A DNA stretch of 64,000 bases from NCBI GenBank assembly GCA_040756515.1, contig JBFLYW010000007.1, positions 1-64,000 on the forward strand, written 5' to 3'. Origin of the DNA: DSXH01 sp020724325 (lineage in GTDB: Bacteria; Bacteroidota; Ignavibacteria; Ignavibacteriales; Melioribacteraceae). The notes beneath the pieces are model-generated. The model worked only from the letters and a program-made list of their open reading frames with translations, did no database searches and was not told the DNA's origin. Position numbers and translations under genes: made by a program. This document shows positions 10,463 through 19,699 of this stretch, in pieces (position 1 is the stretch's first letter; the number at the start of each line of letters is the position of its first letter).

Positions 10463-11491
10463 TTAGGAATTCTTAACTGCGTTAATAAATGCATTTATGT
10501 TCTCTGTCTTAACACCGGGAGGCATTCCTCCGCCGCAAGACATTATAATTTTATTTCTATTTTCCAATGTTCTGACTAATTCTGTAGTTGTTTTGGTTAC
10601 ATCGTTTAAGGAACCGGAAGCAAGAACATCGCGCGGTGGAATATTGCCTAACAGAGTAATTTTATTTTGTGTAAGATCTTTTAATTCATTTAGTGTTATA
10701 TCGAAGCCCATGTTAAACAAATTAACACCCATATCCGGCAGATAAGGAGCCGATATTTTACATGGAGCATCGTTGTGCAGAAATTTTATTGAAACATCTG
10801 TATCGAATAATTCTTTGAAATAAGGAAGACCGAATGTTTTGAATTCCTCTTCACCAATAAAACCGATTATGTCATCAAGCAGAAAAATTCCGTCGATTGA
10901 AGGAAAGGTTTCCCTTTGAAGTTCAATCCAATTTTTCAGAAAGCCGGTAATTTTTCTAACAAGTTTATCAGCCCTCTCAGGTTCAGAAATCATTGCCATT
11001 AAAAATTCTGTTGTACCCATAAGATAGTTTGCGATATTAAGAGGACCGCGTGCAACCGCAAAACGAATTTTATGTCCGGCTTCTTCAATTTTGGGCTGCG
11101 CAATTTTCAAACGATTAATAATAAACGGCAGCAGCCCGTCTGTCCGCGGGTCAGGATCAATCAGGTTGTCTATTTCATCGGTTGATTTAATTACCGGATG
11201 AGCATGAGGGAATTCATCTGCCGGAAAAGTGGACCTTGCGCCAAATGCAGACGGCTCGGTGCACATCCCAAATTCTGACCAGAATCCCGGGAGGAACATT
11301 ACATCTGGAAATTGATTAATCGCTTTTAAGTTTGAATCGAGCCATAACTGATCATTTGAAAAATAATCTATGATCCTTATTCCATACCAGTTGGGCAGCC
11401 AGGGACTATCAATAATAAAGCCGATCGGAAGCGGACTGATGCTATTGCCGTTAATTACACTTTTTAATAAATCCCATTGCTTATCAGTCAT
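10463..11491 (-). CDS. Uroporphyrinogen-decarboxylase (URO-D/MtaA) family protein
   Basis: This 342-residue cytosolic protein has the URO-D TIM-barrel pattern (FLPGFWSEFGM, ARGPLNIANYLMG, LLGNIPPRDVL, SCGGGMPPG at the end). True HemE decarboxylases act in haem synthesis, but methyltransferase relatives (MtaA, CmuA) transfer methyl groups from corrinoids using a zinc held by His-x-Cys and a later Cys. Here the first zinc motif reads LHNDAPC, so the HxC form is missing, while the late Cys in SCGGG is kept. The gene sits inside a polysaccharide-degradation operon, which makes haem synthesis unlikely. A role in handling methoxy or methyl groups released from glycans is possible but unproven. Confidence 0.7.
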   Translation of the reverse strand: MTDKQWDLLKSVINGNSISPLPIGFIIDSPWLPNWYGIRIIDYFSNDQLWLDSNLKAINQFPDVMFLPGFWSEFGMCTEPSAFGARSTFPADEFPHAHPVIKSTDEIDNLIDPDPRTDGLLPFIINRLKIAQPKIEEAGHKIRFAVARGPLNIANYLMGTTEFLMAMISEPERADKLVRKITGFLKNWIELQRETFPSIDGIFLLDDIIGFIGEEEFKTFGLPYFKELFDTDVSIKFLHNDAPCKISAPYLPDMGVNLFNMGFDITLNELKDLTQNKITLLGNIPPRDVLASGSLNDVTKTTTELVRTLENRNKIIMSCGGGMPPGVKTENINAFINAVKNS

Positions 11492-11558
11492 CTTTCCTCC
11501 GTTGGTTTTTTATTTAATTTCTATTCCTTTCATAAAATTGAAAGCATACATTGAATTT

Positions 11559-13244
11559 TTATTTACTCTTATACACATCGTCATTTCCGTAATATTCAAA
11601 CCAATCAAAATAAGCTTTATTGGTACTCTGTTTGCCGAGTGAAGTTGCATACATAGCAAAAACACAACCGGTAAAATCACGCGGTATCTGAACTCTTAAA
11701 AAAGGTGCATCCAATTTCTCTATAAATTTCCAATCTTCTTTTTCAAGTGAATAATAGAAAGAATAATGATCTCCGTTTGTTTCTATTTTAAGATTAACAC
11801 TTCCATTCATTGTCAGTTTTGTATAATCAATTTGTTTTATCAATTCCATTTCGTTATCAGAAACCGGTTTATCAAGTGAACGGAATAATTGAATAACCGG
11901 CTTCCCGTTTTCTACCGATTTGCACAAATAATAGAAACATGTTTCGTTAAGAAAAACTATTAACCCGGCTTTTTCATTTTCTGATAATGGATTAAACAAA
12001 ACCGAAGTGCTTGCATAACCTTTATTATGCTGCTGGCGACGTGCAATAAAACTCGGGTTTAATTTCCCGGAACAAGTCTCGGGACGAAGGTTAATAGCGA
12101 GATAACCTTTTTTACTATTCAAGTTATACCACATTTCATGCGGTGTTCTTAAAAAGATCCAGCTTGGGTGAAGTTGTTCCTTATCAAATTCATCTCTAAG
12201 TGTAAAATTACCCGAATATGGAATATCAACTTTTCCTGATGTTTGTTTTATAGGCAATGGATAATAATATTGAACTTCTTCATAGTCTGGGTTAATAACC
12301 GGCCAGCCGTCAATCCATTTAATTGGAGCAAGAAATGTTTCTCTTCCGGTATAATAATTTCCATTATGCGGTCTGCATGCTAAAAAGACCGCCCACCAGC
12401 TGCCTTCGTCAGTCCGAACAAAATCTGCATGACCAGTACAAGTAACAGGAAATTTACGATTAGGGTCTAAATGCTTTTGAGTAAGAATAGGATTTTTTTC
12501 ATACGGAATATAAGGACCATCTACTTTATCACTTTTGAAAATAACCTGAGAATGGTCTTCTGCAGTTCCGCCTTCGGCAGCATTAAGAAAGTATGTGCCG
12601 TTAATTTTATAAATGTGCGGACCTTCAATCCACACAGGTTTTTTGCTAATATCCACTCCGCCGTCAACAAGTATAATTGGTTCACTAATAACTTTCAAAT
12701 TGATGATATCGAACTCAACCATTCTAACAGTCCGATGTCCGTCATATAACGGTTTGTTATTTGGCGCATCGCTGTTATAAGTTATGTATGCTCTGCCGTT
12801 ATCATCAAAAAATAATGAAGGGTCAATTCCATTAATTTCTGGAAGCCAGACAGGATTTGTCCAAGGACCTTCGGGTTTATCGGCACTTACAATAAAATTA
12901 CCGCCGCCGTCAACAATTGTAGATGTTACATAAAACTTTCCTTTATTATATTCTATAGCAGGTGCAAAGACAGCGCGCGAAACACCAAAGCCGTCCAAAT
13001 TTAATTGTTCGGGGCGGTCAAGAACATGACCGATTAATTTCCAGTTAACCAAATCCTTGCTATGAAAAACCGGGATGCCGGGGAAATAAGCGAATGTAGA
13101 ATTAACGATGTAATAATCGCCGCCAACTTTACAAATACTTGGATCGGGGTAGAATCCGGCAAGTATCGGGTTAACAAACTTTTCTTGTGAATGAGTTGTT
13201 GATAACGCAGTCAATAATAATATAAATAAAAAAATTTTTCTCAT
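11559..13244 (-). CDS. GH43 beta-xylosidase / alpha-L-arabinofuranosidase, secreted
   Basis: The 561-residue protein has a signal peptide (about 19 residues, ending THSQ), a five-bladed GH43 propeller and a C-terminal concanavalin-like domain (GH43_C2/DUF1349 type, from about residue 345). The catalytic triad of the family is visible: D34 in YPDPSI, D141 in GIDPSL and E207 in WIEGPHIY. The two-domain layout is usual for xylan-active GH43 enzymes that release xylose or arabinose. With no T9SS tail it is probably periplasmic. It is the first gene of the five-gene operon and lies downstream of the MITE-like element, so its promoter should be in 13245-13418. Confidence 0.88.
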   Translation of the reverse strand: MRKIFLFILLLTALSTTHSQEKFVNPILAGFYPDPSICKVGGDYYIVNSTFAYFPGIPVFHSKDLVNWKLIGHVLDRPEQLNLDGFGVSRAVFAPAIEYNKGKFYVTSTIVDGGGNFIVSADKPEGPWTNPVWLPEINGIDPSLFFDDNGRAYITYNSDAPNNKPLYDGHRTVRMVEFDIINLKVISEPIILVDGGVDISKKPVWIEGPHIYKINGTYFLNAAEGGTAEDHSQVIFKSDKVDGPYIPYEKNPILTQKHLDPNRKFPVTCTGHADFVRTDEGSWWAVFLACRPHNGNYYTGRETFLAPIKWIDGWPVINPDYEEVQYYYPLPIKQTSGKVDIPYSGNFTLRDEFDKEQLHPSWIFLRTPHEMWYNLNSKKGYLAINLRPETCSGKLNPSFIARRQQHNKGYASTSVLFNPLSENEKAGLIVFLNETCFYYLCKSVENGKPVIQLFRSLDKPVSDNEMELIKQIDYTKLTMNGSVNLKIETNGDHYSFYYSLEKEDWKFIEKLDAPFLRVQIPRDFTGCVFAMYATSLGKQSTNKAYFDWFEYYGNDDVYKSK

Positions 13245-13269
13245 TTGAAAGCTCCTTATTAGATTTCAA

Positions 13270-13397
13270 TTAAGGCATCTCTAAAAACCTCAAATGCAAT
13301 CTGCGGAAATCAGTTTTATCCGCCATAGAACGGCGGACAAGTTCGTGTTTATCCGTGTTCTATTTACCTAAAAAATAGTTTTTAGAGATACCCTTAA
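13270..13397. repeat. MITE-like element with terminal inverted repeats
   Basis: Near-perfect 19-20-base inverted repeats (TTAAGGCATCTCTAAAAAC at 13270-13288; TTAAGGGTATCTCTAAAAAC read on the minus strand at 13378-13397) bound 128 bases. The inside carries a second, partly palindromic stretch (CCGCCATAGAACGGCGG at about 13320-13336). There is no room for a transposase. It lies in the gap between the HAD gene and the GH43 operon. The ends begin TTAA, which could be a target-site duplication, but only one copy is available. Confidence 0.6.
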
Positions 13398-13418
13398 ATA
13401 CCAAATTCCACATTGGTA

Positions 13419-14006
13419 CTACTCATAATTAAAAAAACGAATATCAGTAGCAAGCATTCCGGCTTTACTTGCTGCTTCTAATCCCAATTCACCGTCTTCA
13501 AAGACCTGACAAAATTGCGGCTCAACATTCATTCTTCTTGCCGCTTCAAGAAACATATCCGGTGCAGGTTTTGATTTTAGATTATCATCTGCAGTTATTA
13601 TAGTTTTGAATAAACTACGAATGCCAAGATCATCAAGTTGAACATTAACAGTTTTTCTTGAACCGCCTGAAGCTACTGCCATTGGTAATTTATCTTTGTA
13701 TTCCAATACTATATCAACAACATGTTGAATCGGTTTAAATTCTGTTCGATGTTTATAGAAATAGTCGTACTTTGTTTGAAGTACTTTTTCAATGTTAATG
13801 AGAACACCAAACTTTTTAGAATACAATTCAAGAATTTCATTGCTCGGCATTCCTTTTTTTGAATCGAAGAATTCAAAATCCCACGTAAGACCTGCATCTG
13901 TAACAGCAAATTCCCATGCTTTTATGTGGAGCGGCATGGAATCTACCAGAGTGCCGTCGCAATCGAATATCAGTCCTCTTATAAATTCCGGAACTTCAAT
14001 TTTCAT
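13419..14006 (-). CDS. HAD-superfamily sugar phosphatase / beta-phosphoglucomutase-like
   Basis: The 195-residue cytosolic protein carries the HAD motif I FDCDGTLVDS near the N-terminus, motif II ASGGSRKT in the middle, and the motif III/IV region (KSKPAPDMF, FEDGELGLEAA). It has the small helical cap usual for the beta-phosphoglucomutase/YqaB subfamily, and its length is typical for the family. It ends the arabinose operon, 12 bases after the FucI-like isomerase. It may clear dead-end sugar phosphates during pentose use; the substrate cannot be read from sequence. Confidence 0.8.
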   Translation of the reverse strand: MKIEVPEFIRGLIFDCDGTLVDSMPLHIKAWEFAVTDAGLTWDFEFFDSKKGMPSNEILELYSKKFGVLINIEKVLQTKYDYFYKHRTEFKPIQHVVDIVLEYKDKLPMAVASGGSRKTVNVQLDDLGIRSLFKTIITADDNLKSKPAPDMFLEAARRMNVEPQFCQVFEDGELGLEAASKAGMLATDIRFFNYE

Positions 14007-14018
14007 TTTCCGCCTTAA

Positions 14019-15497
14019 TTAAAATGGATTTTCTGTTGGATAATAAACACCTTTAGGATAGTTATAAAAAATCTCTTCTACACCAAGCATTTTACAGGCA
14101 GCAAATAAAGTTTTGCCGGCATGCTTAAAAGCTATTGCCGTGTGATGCGGAAATTTCTTTTCTAAAAGTACATGACGATAAAACCGCCCCATCTCATTAA
14201 TTGCAAATACGCCTATAGAGCCAAATGATTTTGGGTTTATGTTCAGCACTTCTCCATTTGCAACATAAGCACGAATTTTGGCATCTGATGTTGACTGCAT
14301 TCTGAAAATTGAAATTGGTCCGGATTTAATTTGTCCTTCCAATGTTCCTCTTGTAATATTTGGGTCTTTACCGGGTTCCATCAAACGGTGCATAATCAAT
14401 TGATATTGCATAACAGGTTGAACGAGACAACCGGCAGAAGTATTACCGCAATGAAATCCCATCCAAAGATCATTAAGTGAATAACCGCCAATAACATTTT
14501 TATTTTCTTCATACATGTCTTTTGGAACAGTATTATTAATATCAAGAATTGCAGGAGGCATTTCGGTTGCACAAATTGCCATATATTCACTAAGCGCGCC
14601 GTAAATATCTGCCTCGCAAGCAACTGGAATGCCTCGTGCAGCAAGTCTGGAATTAAGATAACACGGAACATGACCAAAATATTTTTCGAACGCCGGCCAG
14701 CATTTGTTTGCAAACGCAGCGTAACTTGATGCGCCAAGATTTATATTCATGAATTTTTCGAGTGCTAATTCATACTGTGCAAGTTTTTCAATTAAATCAG
14801 GATATGTATTTCCTTTCTTCAACTCTCCAGTCATTTCTTCTGCAATTTTTTTGATCTGAGGATTTCCTTTCTCTGCCTGAACAATATCGAGCAAATCGAG
14901 TTCGCTGTTCTCCATTATCTCTATGCCAAGATCAAACAAGGGTTGTATAGGTGCGTGACAGGTAAGGAAATCGAATGGTCTCGGACCGAATGAAATAATT
15001 TTAAGGTTCCGAACTCCAAGAACAACTCTTGCTACCGGAATAAACTCTGCTAACATTTTAGCAATCTCTTCCGGATCGCCAATAGGATATTCCGGTATAT
15101 ATGGATTTATTCTTCTAAGACCAAGATTGTAGGAAGCACTTAACAATCCGCAATAAGCATCGCCGCGGCCGCTAATTAAATCTTTTCCAGTATCTTCTGC
15201 AGCTGCTGCAATCATCACCGGTCCGTTAAATTTCTGAGCAAGTAAAGTAGTTGGACCTTCGGGACCAAAATTACCCAGATACAATGCTGCTGCATTTACT
15301 TCTTTTTGTTTCAATTCATCTAAAGCTTTTAACACATCTTTCTCATTCTCAATTATTGTTTCTATTTCAATAACAGGAATATTTCGATTTTTGCATTCTG
15401 ATATTACATTCTGTCTTCGCTTTCTTGAAAGTTCTATCGGAAAACAATCGCGGCTGACCGCAACAAGACCTAATTTAACATTTGGAATATTCTGCAT
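14019..15497 (-). CDS. L-fucose/L-arabinose isomerase-family protein, probable arabinose isomerase
   Basis: The 492-residue cytosolic protein does not look like classical AraA; it matches the FucI-type fold. Visible family features are an N-terminal Rossmann-like part (KLGLVAVSRDCF), the metal-binding region with CEADIYGALSEY and LDINN (Glu and Asp ligands by analogy with FucI), and a C-terminal PHHTAIAFKHAG with the likely His ligand. It lies 12 bases after araD and in the same operon as araB. This context points to conversion of L-arabinose to L-ribulose, because the operon otherwise lacks the first enzyme. Fucose or another aldose as substrate cannot be excluded. Family assignment is strong, substrate assignment moderate. 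Confidence 0.75.
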   Translation of the reverse strand: MQNIPNVKLGLVAVSRDCFPIELSRKRRQNVISECKNRNIPVIEIETIIENEKDVLKALDELKQKEVNAAALYLGNFGPEGPTTLLAQKFNGPVMIAAAAEDTGKDLISGRGDAYCGLLSASYNLGLRRINPYIPEYPIGDPEEIAKMLAEFIPVARVVLGVRNLKIISFGPRPFDFLTCHAPIQPLFDLGIEIMENSELDLLDIVQAEKGNPQIKKIAEEMTGELKKGNTYPDLIEKLAQYELALEKFMNINLGASSYAAFANKCWPAFEKYFGHVPCYLNSRLAARGIPVACEADIYGALSEYMAICATEMPPAILDINNTVPKDMYEENKNVIGGYSLNDLWMGFHCGNTSAGCLVQPVMQYQLIMHRLMEPGKDPNITRGTLEGQIKSGPISIFRMQSTSDAKIRAYVANGEVLNINPKSFGSIGVFAINEMGRFYRHVLLEKKFPHHTAIAFKHAGKTLFAACKMLGVEEIFYNYPKGVYYPTENPF

Positions 15498-15509
15498 CAG
15501 TATTACTCC

Positions 15510-16208
15510 TTATTTTTTCTTCTGACCGTAATAAGCATCCGGTCCATGTTTTCTATTGTGATGTTTAGTCAAAAAATATTCTGGAAGAGGTTTCAATTTA
15601 GGGTTCAACAAAAGTGAATTGAAAGCCATGAAAGCAGCTTTTTCTAAAATAAGATTATTCATAACGGCATCATTTGCATCGGAACCCCAGGTAAATGGAG
15701 CGTGTCCTGCAACTAAGACTCCAGGGATTGAATTGTAATTCAATCCGCTAAATCTTTCTACAATAACTTTACCTGTATTTACTTCATAATTCTTTTCTAC
15801 TTCATTCTTCCTTAGTAATCGGGTAACCGGAATGGTACCATAAAATCCATCGGCATGTGTTGTCCCAAGACAAATAATTTCTTTGCATGCTTGTGCAAAG
15901 ATTGTAGCATAAGGACTATGGCTATGTGCAATTCCGCTAATCATTTTGAATTTTTTATACAATTCAATATGAGTAGGTGTATCCGAAGAAGGTTTTAATT
16001 TCCCTTCAACAATTTTGCCGGATAAATCAACAACAACCATATCTGCGGTTTTAAGCTTTTTATATTCCACTCCGCTTGGTTTAATAACAACAAGTTCTTC
16101 ATCCCTTAATATTCCGCTGACATTTCCCCAGGTTAATGTTACTAAATCGTAGGCAACAAGATCCAGATTAGCAATAAGTACTTGCTCTTTAAGCTGCTTT
16201 ATGTTCAT
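15510..16208 (-). CDS. araD: L-ribulose-5-phosphate 4-epimerase
   Basis: The 232-residue product is a class II aldolase-fold epimerase that converts L-ribulose 5-phosphate to D-xylulose 5-phosphate. Zinc-binding AHSHSPYAT, the phosphate-binding KPSGVEY and the SSDTPTH segment are all present, as is the family length. The start ATG overlaps the araB stop by one base (TAATG), indicating translational coupling. The TTHADGFYG segment and the C-terminal HHNRKHG tail match AraD rather than the fuculose aldolases. Confidence 0.92.
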   Translation of the reverse strand: MNIKQLKEQVLIANLDLVAYDLVTLTWGNVSGILRDEELVVIKPSGVEYKKLKTADMVVVDLSGKIVEGKLKPSSDTPTHIELYKKFKMISGIAHSHSPYATIFAQACKEIICLGTTHADGFYGTIPVTRLLRKNEVEKNYEVNTGKVIVERFSGLNYNSIPGVLVAGHAPFTWGSDANDAVMNNLILEKAAFMAFNSLLLNPKLKPLPEYFLTKHHNRKHGPDAYYGQKKK

Positions 16209-17905
16209 TATTTATTTAAAACCCCGCTCTTAATTGAAAGAAGTTCTTTCATTACATTATGCATTTTGCCCGACCACTGATTAGTGCCGAAAGCATCGTG
16301 CAATTGTTTATAAAGCTTATAGATTTTTTTATAAACTTGATGATTCTTCGGATTTGGCACATATACCTTTCCAATTCCCGTCATAACTTTTTGAGCTTCG
16401 TCAATCGAATCGTAGCCGCCAGAGTTTTTACCCGCTGCAACAGATGCAAATATACCTGCACCCAGCGCAGGAGTTTGTCCGCTCTTTGAAATTTTCATTG
16501 GTCGTCCAATTATATCGGCATAGATTTGCATTAACAAAGAATTCTTTACGGCGAGACCGCCGCAATTAATAACTTCTTTAACTTCAACTCCATATTCTTC
16601 AAGCCGATCTATTATTGCAAGCGCACCAAATCCTGTTGCCTCTAAAAGCGTGCGATAAATTTCGTGAGGCTGAGTATGAAGTGTCTGCCCGACTAACAGA
16701 CCTGATAAACGCACATCAACCAAAATTGTTCTGTTGCCATTATTCCAATCTAATGCAAGCAGACCGCTACTGCCGGCTTTTAATTTGGAAGCAGCTTTTT
16801 CTAAATTTATAAATTTTTCTTCGGTTGTCTTTCCATATTTTTCTGGCACAAGGTTATTAACAAACCAGAGGAAAATATCGCCAACGCCGGACTGCCCGGC
16901 TTCAATTCCAAAGAAACCGTTTCTAACAGAGCCGCTAACAATACCACACACACCGGGCACATCATTCAATTTTTCAGATTGCGGATGAATCATAATATCG
17001 CAAGTACTGGTTCCAATTATTTTCACCAATGTACCGGTTGAAATACCTGCTCCAACAGCACCCATGTGCGCGTCGAATGCACCTACAGCAACCGCTACAT
17101 TTGCAGATAATCCAAGTTTCTTTGACCAATACGAAGATAAATATCCGGCAAAATTTTCTGATGTGAATGCTTCGTTATAGAGCCGATCTCGTAAATTACC
17201 AAGCCCGGGCGAAAGTGTATCTAAAAAATCTTTATCGGGCAATCCATTCCATTGTTTATTAAACATTGCTTTATGTCCGGCAGCGCAAACGCTTCGTTTA
17301 ATATTACGCGGATATAATTCGCCTACTAATAATGCCGGAATCCAATCGCATATTTCAACCCAGCTAAACGCTTTATCAAATACATCCGGCGCATAATTTT
17401 TGCAATGCAGTATTTTACTCCACCACCACTCGGAAGAATAAACACCTCCAATTTTCGATAAATATTGAGGACGAATCTCGGATGCTAATTTCGTGATCTG
17501 TTCGGCTTCAGCAAAGCTTGTATGATCTTTCCAGAGCCAAACCATTGCAGCGGGATTTTTATTAAACCGTTTGTTAAAACAGAGCGGACGCCCTTCTTCA
17601 TCAACAGGCATAGGACTGCTTCCGGTTGTATCAACTCCAATTCCAATAACATCTGCGTTCTTAAAATTTTTCTTAACAGATTTAGCTTTTCTTAATGCAC
17701 CCTTTACAGAAACTTCAATTCCTTTTACATAGTCTTCCGGATTCTGTCTTGCAAGATGAGGTTCTTTAGAGTCAATAATCACTCCATCCTTTCCAGAAGG
17801 ATAATTAAAAACATGAGTGGCTAATTCCTTTCCGTTTGCAACATCAACAACTAAGGAGCGGCAGGAATTGGTACCAAAATCAATTCCAATTACGTATTTA
17901 GACAT
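16208..17905 (-). CDS. araB: Ribulokinase
   Basis: This 565-residue FGGY-family kinase phosphorylates L-ribulose. The N-terminal GIDFGTNSCRSLVVD ATP-binding motif, GVDTTGSSPMP, the GAFDAHMGAVGAG segment and the C-terminal NCGGLAVKNSLLMQIYADI signature are in the expected order, and the length fits AraB (about 560) rather than xylulokinase (about 500). It is coupled to araD by a one-base overlap and follows the SSS symporter by 15 bases. Confidence 0.93.
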   Translation of the reverse strand: MSKYVIGIDFGTNSCRSLVVDVANGKELATHVFNYPSGKDGVIIDSKEPHLARQNPEDYVKGIEVSVKGALRKAKSVKKNFKNADVIGIGVDTTGSSPMPVDEEGRPLCFNKRFNKNPAAMVWLWKDHTSFAEAEQITKLASEIRPQYLSKIGGVYSSEWWWSKILHCKNYAPDVFDKAFSWVEICDWIPALLVGELYPRNIKRSVCAAGHKAMFNKQWNGLPDKDFLDTLSPGLGNLRDRLYNEAFTSENFAGYLSSYWSKKLGLSANVAVAVGAFDAHMGAVGAGISTGTLVKIIGTSTCDIMIHPQSEKLNDVPGVCGIVSGSVRNGFFGIEAGQSGVGDIFLWFVNNLVPEKYGKTTEEKFINLEKAASKLKAGSSGLLALDWNNGNRTILVDVRLSGLLVGQTLHTQPHEIYRTLLEATGFGALAIIDRLEEYGVEVKEVINCGGLAVKNSLLMQIYADIIGRPMKISKSGQTPALGAGIFASVAAGKNSGGYDSIDEAQKVMTGIGKVYVPNPKNHQVYKKIYKLYKQLHDAFGTNQWSGKMHNVMKELLSIKSGVLNK

Positions 17906-17920
17906 TTTTCAACTCACCTG

Positions 17921-19675
17921 TTAACCAACAAAGTATAAATAAGCAGCAAGAATAAGAACTAACACTAAACCGGATAATAGAACATCCCTTGCATCCCAGC
18001 TTGCTCTGGATTCTTTGCGATGTTCCTCGTTAACCGTTCCAAATGTTAATCCGCTTATTTTCTGATAGTCCGGCTCTGCAGTCATATAGCTTACTATGTA
18101 CATTACAACAAGAGAAATAATAAATATTAACAGACTGTAATACTGGAAGAAAGTGTTATTAATTATCCATAATAAAGAGCCGGTTTCGTAAGTAAAGTCT
18201 TTAATCAATTTTACAGGAGTATCAATAGCAAGACGAATTAGACCAAGGAAAAAGCCGGTATATAAAGCAGCAAGACAACCTTTAGTATTTAGCCGTTTAT
18301 GAAATACACCGGCAAAGAAAACAACAAATATTGGCGGTGCAAGATATGCTTGAACGCCTTGTAAATAATCATACAATCCTTTACCGCCTCTAATAACCGG
18401 CAGCCACATCAATCCAATTAATACCATTACACCGGTTGCAACTCTACCAATCCAGACTAATCTTTCCTGGGTTACATTTGGTTTTAGCCGTGAATAAAAA
18501 TCGATTGTAAATAATGTAGAAGATGCATTAAATACACCGGCAAGAGAACTCATTAAAGCAGCGAGCAGCCCGGCTACAACAATTCCTCTTATACCTACAG
18601 GTAGAACATTTGCAACCATTAGCGGAAATGCCTGTTGTGCGTTATCGCGAATAATCTGTCCATCAGGTCCAATCAATTGCTGTTGAAGAGCAGGAACTTT
18701 ACCGCTGACAGCAAGTGCATAGCAAATAATTCCTGGAATAATAAAAATGAAAACGGGTAAGAGTTTGAAGAAAGCAGCGGCAATAGAACCGCGGCGAGCT
18801 TCAGTTTCGTTTTTTGCTGCCAATGCACGCTGCACAATGTACTGATCCGTAGTCCAGTACCATAATCCGATTATTGGCGCACAGAATAACATCCCAAGCC
18901 ATGGATAATTGTCATTAAAATACCACGCCATCTTGCCGGCTTCTTTAACCGGCGCCCATGTTCCTTCAATTCCAGACGGAACTAACGGTTTCCATAGATT
19001 AAACATTTCTGAACCAACAATTGAACGCAGTTCAGTCCACCCGCCCAGATAGGATAAACCAAATATTGTTACGAGAGCAGAGCCAATAATCAGTATAATA
19101 GTTTGTATTGCCTCTGTGTACGCAACCGCTCTCATTCCTCCAAGTATTGTATATAAACCGGTAATAAGAATTACAAGAATAGACCCTATCCAAAAACTAT
19201 CCATACCCCAGAAATTTATGTCGGGAAGAAGAACAGCAAAAACAACACCGCCGGCAAAAATACCTACAGCAATTTTTGTAAGCACGTATGCAATAAGAGA
19301 AATTGCAGAGAGAACAGTTCTAGCATGCGGAGAAAATCTTCTTTCAAGAAACTCCGGCATAGTAAAAACTTTAGATCTTGTATAAAATGGAATCATAACC
19401 CAGCCAAGAACAAGTAAACACCATGCATGTAATTCATAATGCGCCATTGCAACACCGTCTGTAGCGCCGGATCCTGCAAGCCCTACTAAATGTTCTGAAC
19501 CGATGTTTGAAGCAAATATTGAAGCACCTACTATAAACCAGCCGAGATGTCTTCCGGCAAGAAAATAATCTGCTGCTGTCTTCTGCCGTTTTCTAATTAC
19601 CCACCAGGAAATTCCAATAATTATTGCGAAATATCCGGCAATTACTATCCAATCAATGTAACTTAAAACTGACAT
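17921..19675 (-). CDS. Sodium:solute symporter (SSS/SGLT family), probable pentose importer
   Basis: The 584-residue inner-membrane protein has about 14 hydrophobic segments. It has the SSS signatures ADYFLAGRHLGWFIVGAS at the start, GGMRAVAYTEAIQ, WYWTTDQYIVQRALA, and LLAALMSSLAGVFNASSTLFT (sodium-site region). SGLT-type members with the DQYIVQR motif transport sugars such as galactose, glucose or xylose. Its place between galM and araB suggests L-arabinose or a related sugar. The start follows a GGAG-like site (GGAGAAC, minus strand). Confidence 0.88.
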   Translation of the reverse strand: MSVLSYIDWIVIAGYFAIIIGISWWVIRKRQKTAADYFLAGRHLGWFIVGASIFASNIGSEHLVGLAGSGATDGVAMAHYELHAWCLLVLGWVMIPFYTRSKVFTMPEFLERRFSPHARTVLSAISLIAYVLTKIAVGIFAGGVVFAVLLPDINFWGMDSFWIGSILVILITGLYTILGGMRAVAYTEAIQTIILIIGSALVTIFGLSYLGGWTELRSIVGSEMFNLWKPLVPSGIEGTWAPVKEAGKMAWYFNDNYPWLGMLFCAPIIGLWYWTTDQYIVQRALAAKNETEARRGSIAAAFFKLLPVFIFIIPGIICYALAVSGKVPALQQQLIGPDGQIIRDNAQQAFPLMVANVLPVGIRGIVVAGLLAALMSSLAGVFNASSTLFTIDFYSRLKPNVTQERLVWIGRVATGVMVLIGLMWLPVIRGGKGLYDYLQGVQAYLAPPIFVVFFAGVFHKRLNTKGCLAALYTGFFLGLIRLAIDTPVKLIKDFTYETGSLLWIINNTFFQYYSLLIFIISLVVMYIVSYMTAEPDYQKISGLTFGTVNEEHRKESRASWDARDVLLSGLVLVLILAAYLYFVG

Positions 19676-19699
19676 CTTATAGTTCTCCTTGAATAGAAA

